A stretch of DNA of 64,000 nt from Channallabes apus (taxonomy: Eukaryota; Chordata; Actinopteri; Siluriformes; Clariidae), in contig CM060104.1 of NCBI GenBank assembly GCA_030522415.1, positions 17,611,229 to 17,675,228 of the forward strand, given 5' to 3'. The position numbers were made by a program, and so were the translations under genes. The number at the start of each line of letters is the position of its first letter. The stretch's first letter is position 1. This document shows positions 45,584 through 55,963 of this stretch, one piece after another. The notes beneath the pieces are model-generated. The model was given only the letters and a program-made list of their open reading frames with translations, ran no database searches and was not told the DNA's origin.

Positions 45584-47365
45584 GACTTGTTTTTTTATAT
45601 TCACAGCCAGATAATTTAGGTCTTTTAGACATGCTGATGTTGAGGCATTGTTTACTTTCCCTCACATTTGTATCACTTAAACAGACAGCCAATAGCTAGT
45701 GATAGCTGCAGGTTTGGTGTGACTGACACATTCCTCAGCAAATCATTATATTTACGGAATTAAGAGTTTAACTTTTTGGTTTTTCCAGATTTTTTTTTTC
45801 ATTTCACTGCCTTTCCCAAAATGACTTTCTAGGCAGCTGGCTAGTTCACTATAAGTATTAAATTGGACATATTATTTACTGCACCTGCCTCTAGCATTCA
45901 ACACCTTAAATAGTTAAATTTGAGGAAGATTTTAATTCTTCTGAATTCTAAAGGGGGGTAACAAGATCTGCTAACTGACTGCTAATTGACTACATCAATA
46001 GCGGGCTAGAAAATAACCATAGTAATTTTTTCTTTCCTGGATGTTCAGCTTCTGGGAAGAGACGGTGCACCAGCTGCAGCAAAGCTCTCATGCTAACAAA
46101 GAAATTGGACGAGACCTGAAATGCAGAGATTCTTAGCAATGCAAATAACAGGGAACCATCCCAAAGGCAATCAGCTCAGCTCTTCTTCGTAAAATTGTTT
46201 GAATAAAAGTGAAAAGGGCCCTGCAGTATTCTAGGAAAGTGAAAGCATGACAATACTGATCTTAAATTAGTGTAGATATTCAAGTACCTTAGTGCCTAAT
46301 TTTTACAATTTTCAACTAGACAAGAAGCCTGACAGTTCACTCCTCACTAACAAATCAGCTACACCACATGCAAATGCTATCATAATACTAATACTAACAC
46401 TTGAAATGGCAACCTGAAATGAGAAACAGAGAAACATTGTGAAAGACTGTATTCACTTGCATGAGTGAAAGACATATATTCATTCTGTCTCTCTCTGACA
46501 AGATATAACACAGAATATGGATACAGAGTAGAGTATTACATTATAGTAATGTTTTTATTAGATTAGATTATAGCTTTGTAATACAAAGATTATTCCACTG
46601 CCAGCTTTCATCCATATTGTATATGGCAACAAAACAAAACAAAACAAAACACACACATATATATATATATATTTCTATATCCATTTTGTAATCTCAACTA
46701 GCGTTAGTAAAATGGATCAAAACAGGTTTTTAGAAATAGTTTAAAGATTAAAGCTTAAAATAAGCTGATCAGCTTTAATGTAATCAGTGATTTTAAAATT
46801 TCAAGTTGATGCCCACATACAGTACATTTATTCCTGTCTTTCTGTATGGCCTAACTTATTAATACAAAGAAATAAAATTGAGAAAGGTGCATAACCTTAT
46901 GGTTAGAACCTTAAAGATTCTTAAGGTTGAGAATCTTACGCCTTGTTTATGCTAAGTTGTACTGTAATTCTTTCATCACATTACTGCTTTAATTAGCACC
47001 ACGGTTTCGGAACTTACGAGACAAACTGCTTTTAAACCATACATCTTTGAAGGTTCAGTTTTGAAAAGTTACACATATTTTTTGGTGTATTGCATGTTTT
47101 GGGCACTTTGTAGGGGCATTATGGCAAATGACTGGCAAAGATTAATTAAATTCTGTTCAGCCAGGTTTGTGTGATGCTGTGACAAAATCGGCTGGACAGA
47201 CATATAGACGTATGGACATACGGACATACAGACATAAAATTTTCTCAGACTGGTTTCTGTTCCTTCAATGTATGAAATTATATCACTGAAAGAGCAAGAA
47301 AATTGATATCATTGAAATTCGTGCATCTGACCAATACACAGCAAAGCATTTCTTTTATTTATATA
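45581..47365. other. Intergenic DNA with unclassified repeat, no gene seen
   Basis: An (AAAAC)n run at about 46632-46652 is followed by a short TA run. 46764-46880 is similar to 10418-10535 (ATCAGCTTTAATGTAATCAG, CCTGTCTTTCTGTA), and GTTTATGCTAAGTTGTACTG at 46945-46964 has a counterpart after the SINE at 10930-10950. ACATACGGACATACAGACAT at 47216-47235 is a short imperfect tandem. Confidence 0.45.
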
Positions 47366-48675
47366 CACTGTGTTCAAAATTATTATGCAAATTGGATGTA
47401 AGTGTCATAAACATTAAAAGTTTAGTTTGTAAACTAAACTCATGGATGTTATTGCATCTTAGGGCTCCTTGGATCACTGAAATTAATCTCAGAAACCTGC
47501 GATAATTAGTTTGCCAGATAAGCCCAATTAAAGAAAAAGTACTGAAGAAGGTTGTTCCACATTATTAAGCAGGCAACAGGTTTCAAGCGATATGGGAAAG
47601 AAAAAGGATCTCTCTGCTGCTGAAAAGCGTCAAGTAGTGCAATGCCTTGGACAAGGTATGAAAACATTAGATATTTCACAAAAACTCATCATACTGTGAA
47701 AACAGTCGTGGCTGAGCACAGACAGGTTCGTGCAGATAAAGCCAGAATGAAGAAGGTTTCTGCCAGACAAATTCATCGGATTAAGAGAGCAGCTGCTGAA
47801 ATGCCATTACAAAACAGCAAACAGGTATTTGAAGCTGCTGGTGACTCTGGAGTCCCGCGAACCTCAAGGTGTAGGATCCTTTAGAGGCTTGCAGTTGTGC
47901 ATAAACCTACTATTTGGCCCCTAATCAATGCTCACAAGCAGAAACGGTTGCAGTGGGCCCAGGCATACATGAAAAACTAATTCTCAAACAGTCTTGTTTA
48001 CTGATGAGTGTCGTGCAACCCTGGATGGTCCAGATGAATGAAGTAGTGGATGGTTGGCGGGTGGCCACCATCAGGGTTTGACATTAACTTTTTTGCTCAC
48101 TGGCCAATGTGGCTAGTGGATTTCTGGAGTCACTCGCCATTTATCCTTTTTACTAGCCACAATTTTGTTACCAGAAAAATCACAGTTTTTTCTTCACCAT
48201 GATACATTAATGTTTGTTATATCTAGATTTACTTATAAATGACAGCATACAATGTATCACTATAGTAGTAGTCAAGTATTCAGTACTGTTAAGATAGCTC
48301 CCAATATAAAAACATGCAAACATGAACAGTATATTCTGCTTATTGAACTTAAATTCAAGCCTCTTACCACATGACATTGAAAAATAACAGATTCAGTACA
48401 ACTGAACTCATTCTGATATTAAAAATACAGCAACTCAGAACATTTATCATTTTAGTGTGTTATTATGTACTATTATCAGGTATTATTATTCATTATGTAT
48501 TATTATATCAGTATTCTGAGTTAAGACAATGGACTCTGGTCTATCTTGTAGTGTTGACTCTTTATAGTGTAACGTAATTTAATCAATTGATGAATTTTCT
48601 ATCATTCAACATGAAATCTAAATAGATTTTAATAGTGATTACATTTTTAATATATAATCAGTAAATAACCTTTAC

Positions 48676-49476
48676 CAAGGGTGCCCAACCAGTCGATCGC
48701 GGTCGACCGGTCGATTGCAGACTGCTTTCCAGACGATCGTGAGTGTGAACTGCCTTCTGGTTTGTCCTTTCTCTTTCTTCACTGTTTCCACGCTTCAAAC
48801 CTCAAATAAAACAATAACCTTTCTAGACATAGTACTTCTTGAGTAAAGAAACCCTGTACTTATTTTAAAAAACAGTTCTTTATTTCCCCTTACAAGATCA
48901 CTGATTACGTTCAGCTCTGCGTTGAAACTTTTAACTGACGGAATTAGTGGCTGAATTTGAAATTGCATACAGTACTAACATACTACTCATAATATTTCAT
49001 ATAAATATATACTGTAGCAGAAATAGCGAGAGTAGTGTGCTAGTACGGTAATCTGAATTTAGCCAGGGTTTTAGCTATAGGCATGTTACTAGTAGGGACT
49101 CACTGTTTAAGTAGAGATGTTGAGAGAGCTGCAACTTCAGCAAAGTAAAAGGCAACTATGGCAGAAGCACAAAAAAAAAGGGCAATTTGGGTCGCCATTT
49201 CAAAACCGTGCACAAAAGCTACGATGCAGATTTCTCGGCTAAATCAGCTCTACGCACCCGAAAAGTCCAGGAATTGAAGAGCAGCACAGCAGTCCATTTT
49301 CATGGGCCACCAAGGCTAAGGCTGCAGCTATAGCATCTTATCGCCTCAGTCACGTTCTTGCAAAACACAAGAAGTCTTTCAAGGATGGCGAAGTTGTAAA
49401 AGAAGCATTTGTCGCAGCTGCAGACGCACTATTTGGTGACTTCAAGAATAAAAGTGATATCATAGCTGTTAGAAGC
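48676..49476 (+). pseudogene. Fragment of a hAT transposase (ZBED/GTF2IRD2-like, Charlie8-type)
   Basis: The segment starts with CAAGGGTGCCCAACCAGTCG and the palindromic GATCGCGGTCGACCGGTCGA, resembling a hAT end. Near 49175-49295 a frame reads NLGRHFKTVHKSYDADF and SALRTRKVQELKSS. After a frameshift, 49300-49475 reads SYRLSHVLAKHKKSF and DGEVVKEAFVAAADALFGDF. These match the N-terminal part of transposases that gave rise to vertebrate GTF2IRD2/ZBED5-like genes; that is from memory of the family. The catalytic core, dimerisation domain and other terminus are absent. The sequence stops abruptly near 49476. Confidence 0.75.
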
Positions 49477-49945
49477 TGCATAGAAGTTCGAATCATTTTA
49501 GTGACTCGGTTCTTTGAATCTCGTTCTTTGAATCTCGTCAAAATGAACGAATCTTTTTTTGAGTCATTTCGTTCATTTGATCAGAAATAAATTAAAATGT
49601 TACGTTTTCAATAAAAATGCCCCCAATACGCCTACATACACAAATTTTGGCTATAGTCCCAGTTATGAAAATATTACAATGCAACTAAGGACATAGTATA
49701 ATAAACAGAATGAGTAACTCACCATCATATCTTCCAGTCGTTCGTTCTTTTGAATCTATTGCACCGCATAGCGTCACGTGGGAGTCACGTGACAAAAGAA
49801 CGAAAGACTCAAGGTTTTGCGATGCTTTGCGCATGCGCGCCCAATAGAATATGAACGAATCACTTTCCGAGATACTTGTTCATCTGAGTCATGTTAAAGA
49901 GTCGTTCAAAGAGAACGAATCGTTCATAAACGACCCGTGTGTGCA
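49477..49945. repeat. GAACGA/TCGTTC-rich repeat, probably a non-autonomous DNA element
   Basis: About ten GAACGA or TCGTTC hexamers occur, several as GAACGAATC and one pair as GAACGAATCGTTC (about 49914-49926). Two CACGTG E-boxes lie close together at 49775-49794. No coding frame and no defined TIR were found. Confidence 0.55.
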
Positions 49946-50341
49946 ATGCATGTGTAGAGAGAGGCATTAAATCTCCTCATTACATGCATGCGCGCAGAGG
50001 TGGAAAGTAACGAATTACATTTACTCGCGTTACTGTAATTGAGTAGCTTTTTTGTGTATTTCTACTTTTTAAAGTAGTTTTTAAAAAAAGTTTTAATTTT
50101 TTACTTTTACTTAAGTACGTTTTGTTTGAAGTATTGTAGTTCGCTACATTTTAAATCATATTCACTACTGAGTAAAAAAGAAATGAATGAAAATGCTAAA
50201 ATAATGATAATAGTAAGCTCGTGTGTGTGTATCATGTCCTGGACGCGTGCCGCTCCAGACTCCACTCCAGGTTTTCTGACTGTCCCCATATCGGCATTGA
50301 CCTGACCTTCCACACGGTCACGGTCGCTTCCGCCCTGAGAG

Positions 50342-50373
50342 TGACGTCATCGACTAGCGCGACCATATATAAA
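50342..50373 (+). promoter_or_regulatory. CRE plus TATA-like promoter elements
   Basis: A palindromic CRE TGACGTCA at 50342-50349 is followed 14 bp later by CATATATAAA at 50364-50373. This spacing suits an RNA polymerase II core promoter, as in an LTR or a transposon promoter. It lies in a GC-richer stretch (50240-50400) unlike its surroundings. No gene follows. Confidence 0.45.
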
Positions 50374-50760
50374 CCGAAGAGAGACGCGGGAAAGAGATTG
50401 TGATTTTGGTGTTTTGATAGTTGGTTGTGTATTCCGGTTTTGACTTTTTGCCTCCCATTGACTTTGATTATTGCTTTGTCCCTTTGGTTTGGTTGGTCTT
50501 TGTATATATTTGTAGATAATTTCACTGTATGTTTCTGCACTCATTAGTAGTGGGGGCGTGGCTGCCATTTATTTTGGGAAGCGGGAATTTATTCACTGTT
50601 TTTTGGTTTAGGGAGTCCGGGAAGGTACCTGTATTTTTGTTTGTAGGTTTTTATTTTATTTATTTTTTTTTTTTGGCGGGTAATCTAGCTACTAAATATA
50701 AATCCCATTTTGTTTATTTTATTTTATTTTGGGTCCACCCTGAATCTGATCCTCCTCCTG

Positions 50761-50762
<2 letters not shown>

Positions 50763-50797
<35 letters not shown>
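50763..50797. repeat. (GT)n microsatellite
   Basis: A pure TG run inside the hAT-type element. Confidence 0.96.
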
Positions 50798-50801
<4 letters not shown>

Positions 50802-52185
50802 GTATATACAAACCTCATTATTTCATCAGTTAATGATTGGATCTAGTTCTTTCTGCCATATACCACCATTTCCATACAGTTTAAAATAGAACCCTGAACC
50901 ATTCTTTTGCTCTATGGCCCTAGACTGGGATGTAACACAATATTTAAGTGACCACTTTGATTTTCAAGCACAAGAAAGACAACAGCTTTATTATGCAAAG
51001 GTGTTCCTTCAGTTAAAAACAACTAGTTTGAGATTTATACTGTATCTGCTCATCTTTTTTGAACTACACTAGAATGCTTTTACTCTGAGTAAATTTTTAT
51101 GAGCTACTTTTTACTTTTACTTGAGTAGATTTTTATAATGGTAACTTTACTTGTACTTAAGTAAAATTTCACTGAAGTAACAGTACTTGTACTTGAGTAC
51201 AAAATTTTATTACTCTTTCCACCTCTGCATGCGTGTTTTATGCGTGTAATATTACGTTGCAATGCGTTTACTATATCAGATGCCTTTAGAGAAAACTACA
51301 ACAAATATATATTGTCATACCAAAGAATAAACTACCCGCCAAAGTGGTTAGTGAGACTAAAGTTATTAGCCAAATTTTACCCGCATTTAGCGGGTGGGCG
51401 GGTGCCAATGTCAAACCCTGGCCACCATGTCCCAACAAGGCTGCGATGTCAACAAGGAGGTGCCAGAGTCATGTTTTGGGCCAGAATCATGGGGAGAGAG
51501 CTGGTAGGGCGCTTTAGGGTCTGTGAAGGTGTGAAAATGCCTTCTGCAAAGTATGTTGACTGACCACTTTCTTCCATGGTACAAAAAGAAGAACTGTGGC
51601 TTCCGTAGCAAAATCATCTTCATGCACGACAATGCACCATCTCATGCTGCAAAGAATACCCCTGTGTCATTGGCTGCTATAGGCATAAAAGATGAGAAAC
51701 TCATGGTGTGGCCACCACCCTCCCTTGACCTCAATCCCATTGAGAACCTTTGGAGAATCCTCAAAAGATCTACTGTATGAGGGTGGGAGGCAGTTTGATT
51801 CAAAACAGCAGCTCTGGGAGGCTATTCTGACATCCTGCAAAGAAATTCAAGCAGAAACTGTCCAAAAACTCACAAGTTCAATGGATGCAAGAATTGTGAA
51901 GGTGATATCAAAGAATGGGTCCTATGTTAAGATGTAACATGCCCTGTTAGGATGTTTTTGATTGAAATAGTTTTCGATTTCAGTAAATATGACCTCCTAA
52001 AGCTGCAAATTCAACAAAAGCCCATTTTCAGTTCTTTACAACCTATAAAATGTTTTAACTCTGTTGTGCATAATAATTTGGAACAGTGCGTTTTCAGTTT
52101 TTTATTTTTTAAATAAATATTGTTATCATTAGGAGGTTTGTTCAATAAAATTATACCCTAATGGTTGATGATTTGGAACGCAGTG

Positions 52186-52619
52186 TCCAGTACTATTGTG
52201 CAAATGTGTTAGGCACCATATTCTCTTTAGTACACATTTTGTTATATATTTTATCATGTTTCCATTATTATGTGCAAACCTTTCTTTGAGCAAGCACGTT
52301 TTCAGATGAAAAACAAACAAACAAATATGCCTCCTGGGTTTTGCATGAAAATAGAAAGAAGTAAGTGTGACAAAGTTTTCAGATGAAGTTTCTTGCATAC
52401 TCTCCCAGCTGTTTAACTTATAAAACTGTACAAATGTATATTTAACACTACTGATTATTTTCAAGCAAATAGTTTTCACACTAAATATTGACTGTTTATT
52501 TTATTACTTTTTAGTCCTCTTCACAGAAATTTCTTCCAGGTAGAAATGTTTTCAAAGACATTTACTGAATGAATCTGATTTCTTAAGAACAATTTAAAGC
52601 ATACTTGAGTGAAGAAGTT
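52186..52619. other. Intergenic DNA, no gene seen
   Basis: A 116-codon minus-strand frame (52129-52479) partly overlaps the transposon end and has no motif; I treat it as chance. Confidence 0.4.
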
Positions 52620-53229
52620 GACTTTCCTATCATACGGTGGCCGTAGAGTTCTTACATTCACCTTAAGGTTGCCTTAGGACCTTCCTACAGCCTACATAAG
52701 TCAATCTTATGAAAGTTTTATCGTACGGCACCCATATGTGCAACTTACAGCACTCTCAAGTAGATGGTAGGGACAGCTTCTGTCTATTGGCACATTTTGT
52801 CATCATATATAAATTGGCGGCTATCCACTCTCTCTGTTGCTATATAATTTGTGAAAATAATTAGTTTTCGAGATGGCAGCCACAGCAGCAGAAGACTGAA
52901 GTTGCACCTTCTGCAGCTGCAGTTGCAAGATAAAGAAGGGGAGGATCTAGCAGTTGTAGCTGCAGCTTTGGTTCAGCTGCACCAGGAAAAGCACAAGAGA
53001 CCACATGATGATCTATGCAAATATTGCAGATTAATAAACATAGATCCCTACCTGCAAGATATGCAGAAATATCCAGATAGAACAATCCAAGAATGGTGAA
53101 TGAAATTGGTTGGTGAATGGTTTGAAGAATGGTGAAGAAATTAACTGTTATCTCTTGATAACACTCATCAGAAAATAAGGAATGGTTCGGCACACATGTG
53201 GCTTTTATACGGCCCCCATAAGAAAGTCA
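52620..53229 (+). mobile_element. Putative TIR element with TATA box and short ORF
   Basis: The ends are GACTTTCCTATCATACGGTG and, inverted, GACTTTCTTATGGGGGCCGT. They share GACTTTCYTAT and GGCCGTA with a gap. CATATATAAATTGGCGG at 52804-52820 is TATA-like. ATG codons follow, and the frame at 52851-53099 encodes 82 residues rich in Leu, Gln and Ala, with EKHKRPHDDLCKYCRLI near its end. I do not recognise the protein. No clear target duplication was found, so the boundaries are tentative. Confidence 0.45.
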
Positions 53230-53375
53230 CAAACACCTCACAAATTATGTACTGCCGCCTTGTGAACACCTTACTGCATATGGTGCACCATAGTGCGTTT
53301 GTATGAATGTCGTATGAATATCGGTTCATACAGTGTTCATGTGAATGCTGTAAGATACTCATATGGACATATGGA

Positions 53376-54160
53376 TACAGTGGAACTTTTGTAATAAATT
53401 TTGACTTGATAAACGAGCGAGTCTTGATATATGAATTGCAAATATAAGATAAGATAATAATATCATCAAGTATCATGTGGAGTATCACATACGCTTCTTG
53501 TTTTGACGCAAGAGTAACGTGATCACAACTGAGCCAATGGTTTTTCTCTACAGCATATGTTATTGTGTGTTTGTATGTGCGTGTGCTCACATGGGAGGGG
53601 GAGGGGTGTGTTTGCTTGCGCAGAGGTGTGTGTGTGTGTGTATGTGTGCTGCGTGGGGATGGGGTGTGTGTTCGCGTGGGGGTGTGTGTATCCTAGGCAG
53701 TAGCCCTCTCCTTTCACTAGTCTCAATCACTGCAGTTTCTTTTTGTAGTAAGGTGAGTTTATTGTTCACCTATCCACTAGATGGCAGAAATGGTAAGGAT
53801 TTAAATGTTCAAAAAGATCAGAGAACAAGCAACTGAATGAGGGAAGCAGAGAGCATGTGTGTCACTTATTTTTGTTAGAATTAATTCTTGCCTTTCTGTT
53901 GTTGTCAATAAAGGCATAAGTTACAGAGCTGTCGGCTCTGCGTTACTACACTTTTCAAAGGTAAAGTGCAGGTTAATTTGTTTTATTTTTACTTTATAGT
54001 TTGTATTAATTATTTTTATATTAATATTTTTGGGCTGTGTGACGAATCGTCTGAGTTTCCATTATTTCTTATGGGGGGAATACACTTTGATATATGAGTG
54101 TTTTGATATACAAGCACGCTTCTGGAACGATTTATGCTCGCAATCTAAGGTCTCACTGTA
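53376..54160. mobile_element. TA-inserting MITE (Tc1/mariner-type), 781 bp
   Basis: TA at 53376-53377 and 54159-54160 flanks a body at 53378-54158. The ends are CAGTGGAACTTTTG and, inverted, CAGTGAGACCTTAG. Sub-terminal matches include TTGATATA-AACGAG words and CTCGTATATCA-like repeats on both arms. GT-rich simple sequence fills 53560-53690. No transposase is encoded. A partial relative is at 43160-43439. Confidence 0.8.
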
Positions 54161-55963
54161 TACTAATATGGAAATGTATTCTGAATCTAAATTATTCACA
54201 AACATTTTACGTTGTTGTTAGGTTGTTCCGAAGGTGACTCTACAAAAAGTGGTTTTCATGCTGCGTTCTGAGAAAATTTTGGACAAGACATCAATCTGGT
54301 CTAGCTACAAACACTGGATAATTATAAGGTAGCCTTACTTAAGAGGACCTTGGGAAATGCTTGAAAAATCGCTCGAATGGTGTTAGCAGCCATTCCTATG
54401 GGTATTTGTGACCGCTGGTCCTTTCTATTTTTATGCAAAAACGAGGAGCCTACATTTTTCCCATCTGAAAAATGGTCATGTACATAATATGTTGATTTCT
54501 TTACAGATATGAAAATATTCTTCATTAATGTTATTTATTTATTGATTTTTAAGCAATAGTTGAAAATAGGGAATGCTTTTGTACATAATGCATACTGTAA
54601 CATAATTGTACATAATTATAATAAATATACAGTATATAACCAATTTTCTACAGATAATCTAAAGTTTATATGGCGTCTAAGAGTTTTGTACAGTACTGTA
54701 TATGATTAAAAGTTACATTGGTACAAATAATCTTATTGCTTTATTATTCCATTACTTAAGGCATGCATATTATTTCGTTCACACTTTACTCTGAACTCTC
54801 ATACGAGGTCTTATTTCCATTCAGTGTTCTCCTCACAAATATCCATTTGGGGTGAAAGAAAGAGTGGCACCGAGTGTGAATTTATTTTTCTAGTGTATTG
54901 GTAATGAACTCATGAAAGCGAACGTAATCCTTCAGCCAGCTTCAAGTAATATATATTGCCATTTCAAGTGCTAGTCATGGGTGAGCGAGCAGGCAAAGCA
55001 AATTTCCCCAAATAAGTCTGAACATGTGCTGATGTGCCGTGGTGATGGAATAGCATCCATCTCATTCAGAAAAGTCATTTAAGCCCATAATAGAAAGGAA
55101 TTGGCATATAAATTCAACATGAGCCTCTCATCTTAGATGGAGCAGAAGTAAAAGGGCAGCAAGCTTTTTCTTTCATAGCTTTAAGATTAATGGAGAATAA
55201 AAATAAATGGTAAAAAAGCATTTTAGTTAAGGTTGATTAAATGTTCCTTTGTAAACTAATTACTATGGTCTGTCATTTTAACCATTTTAATGTTGGTTTT
55301 AATGATTTTGATCATAGATAAGATAAAGTCTTTAGAAAAAATAAATAAAAATCGCAGCCCCTGTGTGTGCATGTACAGTATTTGTGCACAATATGAGGTA
55401 ATGAAGATTTTAAAAAGAGAAGCCAGAAGACAGGGGTCTTGCATGAGATATGCCATCAAAGCCGTCACTATTTCCATAGCCGTAATTACAGACCAGGCTT
55501 CCTTAATGTTGACAGCATGGCACTAATTCTCTGTAATGGTGTTAAACATTTTTAAACCCAGTAGAGATAATGAAAGAGACGTCATCAGCTTTCTGTGCAG
55601 ACAGAAGCCATGCCCCATATCTCTGCTAGAAAGGCAGAAAATTACAGGTACAAATAAGCCGCTCCTTCACCATGACAAGTGGGTGAGAAATAAGTACTTT
55701 ATAAAGTTGAATGAGTTATGGGTGAATGATGAGGGCTCAGTAAAACAGTGTATGTGATTTGCACATATATAACATATATCACACATTATAAATATATAAA
55801 TAAATTGCACTATGGAAATCGATATGGGGCATTTGATAAATGTTGAACCATTGAGCTGAGATTGTGCATACTGTACATAGTCAGGCTTGCATGCACTTAC
55901 TTTCAGCCATATAGAATTACTATGGTTTTACAGTATCTCTTCACTACATACTGTAGTGCCATG
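54161..55963. other. Intergenic DNA, possible conserved noncoding stretch
   Basis: No repeat is recognised. The interval 55060-55700 is complex, contains TAATTACAG and CACTAATTCTCTGTAATGG, and has several frames without domains. This is a reasonable candidate conserved noncoding element, unproven. Confidence 0.35.

Larger units (their letters stand above)
49987..51235. mobile_element. Second hAT-type element with near-exact 8-bp target duplication
   Basis: CATGCGCG (49987-49994) and CATGCGTG (51228-51235) flank a body at 49995-51227 with TIRs CAGAGGTGGAAAG and the inverse (13 bp). The single mismatch is a CpG-to-TG change, as expected from methylation decay. Sub-terminal repeats of TACTTTTACTT and AAGTAC on both sides are typical of this family of fish hAT MITEs. 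The middle (about 50215-50760) differs in character and may be another insertion. Confidence 0.9.
48064..51428. mobile_element. hAT-type element (3349 bp) with exact 8-bp target duplication
   Basis: GCCACCAT occurs at 48064-48071 and 51421-51428. The body 48072-51420 has TIRs CAGGGTTTGACATT at the left and the inverse at the right (14 bp exact), both followed by sub-terminal GGCTAGTGG/CCACTAACC-like words. Eight-bp duplications and CA...TG ends are diagnostic of hAT. Its own material is about 600 bp on the left and 190 bp on the right. The remainder is other inserted repeats, so the element itself was probably short and non-autonomous. Confidence 0.93.
47592..51937 (+). pseudogene. Tc1-like transposase interrupted by a hAT element
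   Basis: The 5' part at 47592-48063 opens with MGKKKDLSAAEKRQVVQ and includes VSARQIHRIKRAAAEM and GDSGVPRTSRCRILQ, with a frameshift near 47690 and a stop near 47980. The gene resumes at 51421 after the nested element: MFWARIMGRELVG, the second catalytic Asp in IFMHDNAPSHAAKN (about 51620-51660), and the Glu in [13 protein letters not shown] (about 51727-51765). A further shift comes near 51775, then SSMDARIVKVISKNG to TAA near 51937. The flanking GGCCACCAT joins directly to ATGTCCCAACAAGG once the insertion is ignored. It is inactive for several independent reasons. Confidence 0.9.
47366..52185 (+). mobile_element. Tc1-like transposon split by nested insertions
   Basis: The left end is CACTGTGTTCAAAATTATTATG after TA (47364-47365). 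The right end is the inverse GATTTGGAACGCAGTG ending at 52185. Inner direct repeats lie at about 47551-47575 (GTTCCACATTATTAAGC) and 52060-52086 (inverse of CACTGTTCCAAATTATTATG), an IR/DR layout. Removing the 3.36-kb internal insertion and its duplicated 8 bp leaves about 1.46 kb, the normal size for this group. The right TA is changed to TC. Confidence 0.9.

Noticed and set aside
52129..52479. 116-codon minus-strand frame
   Set aside because: It overlaps the transposon terminus and shows no motif.
53168..53590. 140-codon minus-strand frame
   Set aside because: It spans the junction of two MITE-like elements and has no domain.
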